Shown: one piece after another, positions 18,861 to 24,393 of the stretch
Layout: the number at the start of each line of letters is the position of its first letter
How positions within the stretch are numbered: the stretch's first letter is position 1
DNA from: Sphaeroforma sirkka
Lineage: Eukaryota; Opisthokonta; Ichthyosporea; Ichthyophonida
Length of the DNA stretch: 24,393 bases
Direction of reading: 5' to 3'
NCBI GenBank assembly: GCA_001586965.3
Contig: LUCW03001440.1
Coordinates: 1 to 24,393 of the forward strand
Position numbers and translations under genes: made by a program
The notes under the pieces: model-generated
Told to the model about the DNA's origin: nothing
The model's input: only the letters and a program-made list of their open reading frames with translations
The model's database searches: none

Positions 18861-19312
18861 TTTAACCTCGCTCAATCACGATGGGGTCCATTTACTGTTG
18901 ATATGTTCGCCGCAGAACATAACAAACAGGTTTCTGAATATAGGTCGTTGACTCATCCTAAAGGTGATGCATTTCAGCTTGACTTATCAAAGCATAATGC
19001 GTGGGCTAACCCACCTTGTCAACTTATCGCTCAGTTGTTAAATTATGTTAATATTACTAAATCTACCATTACGCTGTGTTGTCCCTTACGTAACTCCGAC
19101 CCATGGATACGTGATTTAATTAATATGATTCAAGACGAACCTATTTATGTCGACCGTGAAACCGACACGTTCTTGTATCAGGGATCCTATTCTATTAAGA
19201 AGACACCTTGGAAACACACCATTGTTTGTCGCATCGGTCCTGCAGGTACCACAAAGTGGAAACCCTCAACCGAATTCTTTGCTAAACTAGAGGAGTCTAA
19301 AGAGTTTGAATA
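18860..19312 (+). pseudogene. B Dam-like (phage-type N6-adenine methylase-like) block
   Basis: Directly after RNase H the plus strand reads RWGPFTVDMFAAEHNKQVSE, a region with DLSKHNAWANPPCQLIAQLL, TLCCPLRNSDPWIRDLI and IKKTPWKHTIVCRIGPAG. The V-D-x-F-A start, the NPP motif and the following hydrophobic strand match A2's block at 3440-3950 position by position. The same order occurs in phage Dam-like N6-adenine methyltransferases and in the methylase-like domain of DIRS retrotransposons. The catalytic function of this copy is not established. Confidence 0.6.
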
Positions 19313-19599
19313 AAAGCTCAAGACTCGTACAACACATGCACCCAACAAGATTGCAGTCGAGGTAATGCCGATTGAAACGGCATTAGATCGTAAAAACATG
19401 GAACTAGCTAAGGCCAAGGATCAAAGACTCAAAACTCTAAGAGAACCTGAAGCTCGCACTCAATACTTAAAGCGCTGCTTAAAGAACAGCCAGGAGTTGC
19501 GAAACAACTGAAGAAGATACTTCAACAATCTAATGTTGTCAATTATGTATCTCAGGAGTCTACCCTCCTGATACTGAGGTTGCCCTTTCCAACAGGACT

Positions 19600-20690
19600 A
19601 TGGTTCATCCAGCCAGCGTTACGCAGAATCTGACTGACTTAGAGGAGCTCGAAAGTAGAGTTAAAATTATACATAATTTAACGCATCGAGCATATGAGCA
19701 TACTTATAAAATGGCTATTCGTGCAGGGCTTGATCACCCGGCGCTGAAGGAAACCATACGTGAAGTATACCGACGCTGTACTGATTGTGAAAAGAACCAG
19801 ATCAAAGCGATACGGTTGGGCACCCCTAAAAGTGTGACAGAAGACCAACCGATGCGCCGAGTCATAGTCGATTTGGTTAAACTCCCGCGATCCAAGCATA
19901 CTGGCGATGTATATATCTGTCATTTCTTATGTGTGGCTTCGGGCTATAACTTGCTTTTATGCAATACCGAACAAACGTCCACAAACAGTGGCAGAATTAT
20001 GCTATCACGTCTTTAATGACTTCGGTTTGCCCCGAGTACTATGTTCTGATAACGGTAGTGAGTTTTGTACCGACGTAATGGAGGCACTTATACTCGTATC
20101 AGGCATGACCCATAGGCGTGGTGTTCCTTACAAACCTCAAACGCAGGGTGCAAATGAGACACGTCATAGAGAACTTAAGAAACTCTTGCGTACCGCAATA
20201 GACGACGTTGAGGATATGTGGCCTTATCATTTGAAATGGGTTCAGACTCAAATGAAAAACTGCATGAATCCTCAAACTGGAACACTCCCGTTTCACTATT
20301 TCTTTGGCCGCTATAGTGAATTACAAGCAACGTTTGATAAAACTGCGCCCGAGAAACACGTTACCCCGTGGCTACAAAAGATCGAGCATATGCAGAACGT
20401 TGTTTACCCCTGTTTACTCGAGCACAAGAATCGCGTCCTACTTAAAGCGTATGACCGATGGAATAACACTAAGAACATTGTTCAGTTCAAAGTCGGCGAT
20501 TACGTTAACATTATAAATCGAAACGCCTACGTTACCAAACTCTCTTCTAAGACGATAGGACCTTTTGTTATTTCCTACCATGATGAGAAGAGTGATACTT
20601 ACGAAGTGAATAACATTGATGGTACTAGCGCAACCAATCTAGGCACTCACCGTATCCCTACCTCCGAACTCTCATTCGCTCGCTCATTTG
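19600..20690 (+). pseudogene. B integrase
   Basis: An N-terminal zinc-binding type segment (HNLTHRAYEHTYKMAIRAG, then YRRCTDCEKNQ) is followed by the DDE-type core: MRRVIVDLVKLPRS (first D), NDFGLPRVLCSDNGSEFCTD (second D) and PYKPQTQGANETRHRELKKL (E). The C-terminal module FKVGDYVNIINRN with KTIGPFVISYHDE is the GPY/F type. The copy is broken. Confidence 0.9.
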
Positions 20691-20699
20691 ATTCTGATG

Positions 20700-21139
20700 T
20701 ACCAGTTATGGAGTCACAAGTCAAAGATATAATTGACAAAACATCCGAAGACGGTTACACTTACTACAAGACCCGTTTCATGGATGGGACAGTAGCTTGG
20801 CTAACCTCCGATGCATTTCGTGAATCTCGCGACTTTCTTCGTATCTTTAATAAGAAATGGAATAAGCGTTTACATAAGAACACACGAGATAAACGAAAAG
20901 GGTTTCCTCAGGTGACTACAAACCCTGACGGATCTGAAATTCCCTATTTGCCACCTACTTCCTACGTGACTAAACTTTCTGCTCTGCTTACCAACAGTGC
21001 AGAAAATTGTTCAAACTTACTTACTAATGAAGAACAGCCTTTGGCTATTACCTTACCAAATAATAAACGTAAGGCGCCTACATCGGAAATGGTTACTGGA
21101 CCAAATACTAAACGACATAGAGTACAACATGAGTCTTGA
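20700..21139 (+). pseudogene. B chromodomain-like end and tail
   Basis: VKDIIDKTSEDGYTYYKTRF followed by MDGTVAWLTSDAFRESRDFL fits a diverged chromodomain: strand, Y-x-V-x-(W/F), then W and a C-terminal helix. A Lys/Arg-rich segment and an Asn/Ser-rich tail follow (LPNNKRKAPTSEM, NTKRHRVQ), possibly a nuclear localisation signal. The Y-K-x-R-F wording is weaker than A2's YLVRWRDG, so the domain call is less sure here. Confidence 0.55.
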
Positions 21140-21265
21140 ACTCGTACATATAGGCACATACTTACTCGATAAGTCATGACCGAAACCGTTTTTACTTTGG
21201 TTTTCGCTTTACCAACTAGATCGTATCTTAACGTACGTTCGTAGTTCTAAAAGCTACTGGGGCTA

Positions 21266-21866
21266 TGTAGAAATACGGCCTCCGGTCAGTCTAAAATATC
21301 AAGATCAATTGAGATAATACATTGGTTTTATTTGTATTTTAAATAATTTAGTACAAGCTCTTTTTTTCCAATATTTCCAAAGTGTTCTAAATTCACTTTG
21401 ATGGCTCCAATAGCCTGAGTATTTGGTATGACTCATCTACTTGGACTTATTTGAGACATTAGTAGATGTAGGATATTATAAACTAAATTTTATAATCTCC
21501 GAACTACTACTTATAGATTTTGGTCCTCCCGCCAATCTCCAAAATCAATAAGTCTTTTTTTCTTTTTTAACTTTTCTTCAGATGGAACTTTTATGTATAT
21601 CAGCTAATGTATCAACGTGACTTATGTTATTATGTCTATTTACAAATTAGGCAAGTGGTCATGAACACTTAGTACTTCTAGTGAAAATTATTCAATAAAG
21701 AACAGCTAGAGGTACGCCCTGTGTGATCGAGGATATTTGGGCTCTTAACAAGAGGCAGTCCCGATCATTCTTACACAAGCTACCACTGCTAAATCCTAAC
21801 TGACTAAATTGTTGTATTTTAGTTTAATATAGTATGAAACCTAGTAATTTTCCATCGAAATTTACA
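21266..21866 (+). repeat. B 3' LTR (601 bp)
   Basis: It starts TGTAGAAATACGGCC and ends CGAAATTTACA, with AATAAA at 21694-21699. It is nearly identical to the 5' LTR: about four substitutions and several short indels, mostly in T-runs. It is followed by the target duplication ATTG and then by the rest of fragment C. Confidence 0.95.
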
Positions 21867-22590
21867 ATTGCAGAGGAGATGATATTAGGCAAGAAGGTCT
21901 CAGCGGCAGGGATTGACGTCAACTTTGAGAAGCATGCTAAACTACTCGACTGGCCAATACCTCAGCAAACAAGGATATTGCCTCAGCTTTGAGGTTGGCT
22001 AACTTCTTACACGAACACCTGCCCGATTTCGCACACGTGGTAACGTATCTACGGGGGTTTTGCAAGCTGAAGCCGAACGAATTGATCGGAAAGTGGAAGG
22101 AACAACGCCATGCGGACGCGTGGGCAGCAATGAAGGACGCAATAGTTAACGCGATCGCACTGCACTTCCCAGTGGATAACATCCCCCCTCAACCTTCAAA
22201 CGGACGCAAGTGACTACGGATTGGGGGGGGGGCGCTGTTCCAGTGGGTAAAGGGCAAGAAAACACTGCCTAATATTTCTCAGCGAGACATTCAATCAGGC
22301 TCAACAGAACTATGCGACACCCATGAAGGAACTACTATCGTTAGTCTACGGATTGACACACTTCGAGACTACCTCGACGGCCAGCGCTTTACGGTGTTCA
22401 CGGATCACAACGCATTGATATATATGAAAACCCAACTGAAGCTTAATCTTATGCTACAGCAGTGGCACCACATTGTAGCGCCCTTTAACTTCACCATCTC
22501 ACATATACCTGGGGAGAGGAATGTCCTGTGGGATATACTGTGTCGTATACATGAAGGGACCGCAGAAAACGCGCCGTTAAATTTCTGACT

Positions 22591-24393
22591 TTCAAAAAGC
22601 TGAGCATATTGTAAATTTCTTGGAGCAGTTTATATATTGTCATGATTTGGTTTAGTGTGTTTACATTGTACGAAAATCTTAATATAGGATTCTGCGGCTA
22701 CCCAAATACCCAACAAGTTATATAAATAGAAAAGCAAAACTCATTAAATACTCTAACATGTGTAGCCCACATTGAACAAAATCATTCACGCCTTAAGTTG
22801 AGGCTAAATCTATATTTGCTTCATAACGCCTAACTTTCATATGAATGTCTGCAGCTGGATGGTAAAATTTGCTCACTGAGAAAAGCCGCTTTGCATGGGA
22901 TTATATATAAAAAAAAACCGACTTGTTCTGTTTAATTATACTGCATTCGAAACTTAAAAGTCCGGATTCTGTAGCCTAATCTGCACTTTGTCGACTACAA
23001 CCTGATTCTATTTAGCATAACTCTTGCAATTCGAATGTAACCAAAATACTCTACAACAAACGCGGCGCATAGCGTGGGTGTATGAGAAAAAGAATTTGAG
23101 TGTAAGTAACCTGCATCCCTTATAACCCCTAGAAGCCTGAGTCTGTGGTCTACTCTGCACTTCCCACCAAAGGCTCCAATATACCCCCATTCGTAAGTGT
23201 AGCCCAATATATCGAATTGTACTCCTCTAACAACTGACATTTTGCATAAAAAGCTTTAATACAATCCTGACTGCTGTGTCTTTTTCTGCTACTTTTAGAA
23301 TTTCATGTAGATTTCATGGCCTATTAAAAGACAGAGTCATAGATAGGATTCTGTTGCCATGTTCTACTCTCTTGGCTGCTTAACTCTCAATATGTACGCA
23401 CATGACTTCTTAGTGCATTGCATGAGAATAAGTGATAAGCTACAAGCACAGGCAGGCATATGTTTAGAGGCTGTTATGTTACAAACTGTGAGATAATCGA
23501 ACTGGACGTACTTCGTAGTCAAACGTTGGAATTGATTCTAACAAACGCTTAAGCACACATAAATTAACAACAAAATGCAAACTCACTATTTGAGATGCTT
23601 CGTAAAACTAGAAATTGCATAGAAACTTTCATATGGTGAGTGCATAATCACTACTAATCAAATCTTTAAACTATGATTTTTGCGAAGTTTACTCTGTCAC
23701 TTACTAATCTAGCTACCAATTCATCTATGAACAAATGCTTATATGCACGTATATCAGATAGCTGTACTTGCTCGAAACGTGCATAAAACCGCACACCAAT
23801 CTGAACTTAAATTTTGCGACTAACCCTGCACTTGCCGCCCAACGCCCAACATACATTGTAGACACTCATACCGAATACTCCCCAAACGCAGTTTACAGAG
23901 TGGTTATACCTGACTATCTCGATGCAAATATATTCCCCTGAGTTTGGGCTGCGGCTGACTTTACTTGCCGCCGATTGTCCACATTGCACCATGAATGGAT
24001 GCAGTCATAACGCACAGAACGCAGCCAACATGTGAGTTTAGCAAACTTCGCTTTATTTGCTTATGTTGCCCTCAACCCTTAGCTTGGGTTCTGTGGCCGG
24101 CTCTGCACTTGCCGCCTGACCCCAGCATGAAACATAAGCTAGTACAACTGAGTGTGCCGGGTTCCTCGAGTTCGGGGCATTTTCTTTAGTGCGAGGGTGT
24201 AGTACATTGCTCGGTGGCAGAGAACGTAAATTCTCGGTAGTGAAACAACTACGGGCGTATGCACATGTGGGCCATGCCTGAATACTTTGTGACTGCCTTG
24301 GCAACTCAAATTGAACTGCGGAAGAGAACGAGTGATTTATTTTGTCAGAAATCACTGATTTTATGCATGTGTGTATAATATTATAAGTTTAGG
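22591..24393. other. Right-hand non-coding region with diverged repeats
   Basis: No gene is supported. A minus-strand open frame of 100 codons at 24053-24355 crosses one of the repeats and shows no recognisable domain. The main content is the repeat family listed separately. I see no RNA gene or retroelement domain. Confidence 0.5.
22688..24130 (+). repeat. Seven or more diverged copies of a short GC-rich motif
   Basis: Copies lie at about 22688-22720, 22964-23000, 23139-23190, 23346-23400, 23813-23860, 23943-23990 and 24086-24130. The idealised core is TTCTGTGGCC-nn-CTCTGCACTTGCCGCC, followed in several copies by a CCAAYATAC-like string. Individual copies keep different parts: 24086 has TTCTGTGGCC and CTCTGCACTTGCCGCC intact, 23813 has CCCTGCACTTGCCGCC, 23943 has ACTTGCCGCC, and 22964 has ATTCTGTAGCCTAATCTGCAC. 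Spacing runs from about 130 to 460 bp, so it is not a simple satellite. On the minus strand three copies share a peptide-like GGKCR. Confidence 0.6.

Larger units (their letters stand above)
14213..21866 (+). mobile_element. Element B: full-length Ty3/gypsy retrotransposon with LTRs
   Basis: A 7654-bp element with two direct LTRs (14213-14808 and 21266-21866), TG...CA ends and target duplication ATTG (14209-14212 and 21867-21870). The internal order is gag, protease, RT, RNase H, Dam-like block, integrase, chromodomain-like end. It is inserted in fragment C in the same orientation. The LTRs differ by about four substitutions in nearly 600 bp plus several one- to three-base indels, which makes it young relative to its surroundings. 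Even so the coding part is broken at roughly six to eight places. No usual tRNA primer site follows the 5' LTR and no clear polypurine tract precedes the 3' LTR, so its priming mode is unclear. Confidence 0.95.
13617..22590 (+). mobile_element. Fragment C: Ty3/gypsy RT-RNase H remnant, twice interrupted
   Basis: Plus-strand remnant of the A2 lineage. Its pieces lie at 13617-13662, 13844-14212 and 21867-22590, separated by a solo LTR and by element B. Readable motifs are HRAVNALIPGDQF, AAYHRLPIHPDS, FTSAPFG, HHYIDDIVIASDDYKEHI (RT), NFLHEHLPDFAHVV (connection) and FTDHNALIYMKTQLKLN with FNFTISHIPGERNV (RNase H). No gag, protease, integrase or LTRs of its own are seen, so it is truncated on both sides. 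It is broken, with several breaks, and must predate both insertions within it. Confidence 0.85.

Noticed and set aside
22995-23240. 81-codon minus-strand open frame containing GGKCRVDHR
   Set aside because: Produced by reading through a copy of the repeat family; the similar peptide in other copies reflects DNA repetition, not evidence for a gene.
24053-24355. 100-codon minus-strand open frame
   Set aside because: It crosses one copy of the diverged repeat and part of the frame is the repeat itself; no domain, no supporting neighbours.

Overview
This is eukaryotic, transposon-rich DNA. I find no operon structure, no rRNA or tRNA gene, and no complete host gene. The organism cannot be fixed from sequence alone. 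The retroelement domains (chromodomain-bearing Ty3/gypsy pol with an extra Dam-like block) and the LINE tail with its A-rich end suggest a fungal, protist or small-metazoan type genome; that assignment is only inference.

Left end (1-2080): a short open frame leaves the left edge on the minus strand (1-237, weak). AT-rich DNA without recognisable content follows, then a 5'-truncated LINE 3' end (about 1073-1548, + strand). Next come a 178-bp LTR-like repeat (1561-1738, minus) and a two-copy tandem repeat carrying G-tracts (1930-2010).

Minus-strand retroelement block (about 2080-13180), read from right to left: an unrecognised decayed coding-like relic (12000-13180); a Ty3/gypsy copy reduced to gag and protease (A1, about 8900-11727); and a longer related copy (A2, about 2080-7895) showing gag, protease, reverse transcriptase, RNase H, a Dam-methylase-like block, integrase and a chromodomain-like end. 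A2 is heavily decayed, with roughly ten or more breaks. No LTR pair could be recognised for A1 or A2.

Plus-strand nest (about 13617-22590): fragment C, of the same lineage as A2, covers only part of RT and RNase H. It was entered twice. A 181-bp solo LTR (13663-13843, target duplication TCCT) lies in its RT region. Element B (14213-21866), a full-length Ty3/gypsy copy, has 596/601-bp LTRs, TG...CA ends and a 4-bp duplication ATTG. B's LTRs differ by only about four substitutions plus some small indels, so B is the youngest recognisable layer, although its coding region is broken at several places.

Right end (22590-24393): no gene. It holds at least seven diverged copies of a short motif built around CTGCACTTGCCGCC, spaced roughly 130-460 bp apart.

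The window is therefore a layered fossil record: an old C fragment, then a solo LTR and B inside it, beside a minus-strand array of related gag-bearing copies. The most interesting biology is the phage-type Dam-like domain placed between RNase H and integrase in two clearly different Ty3/gypsy lineages.
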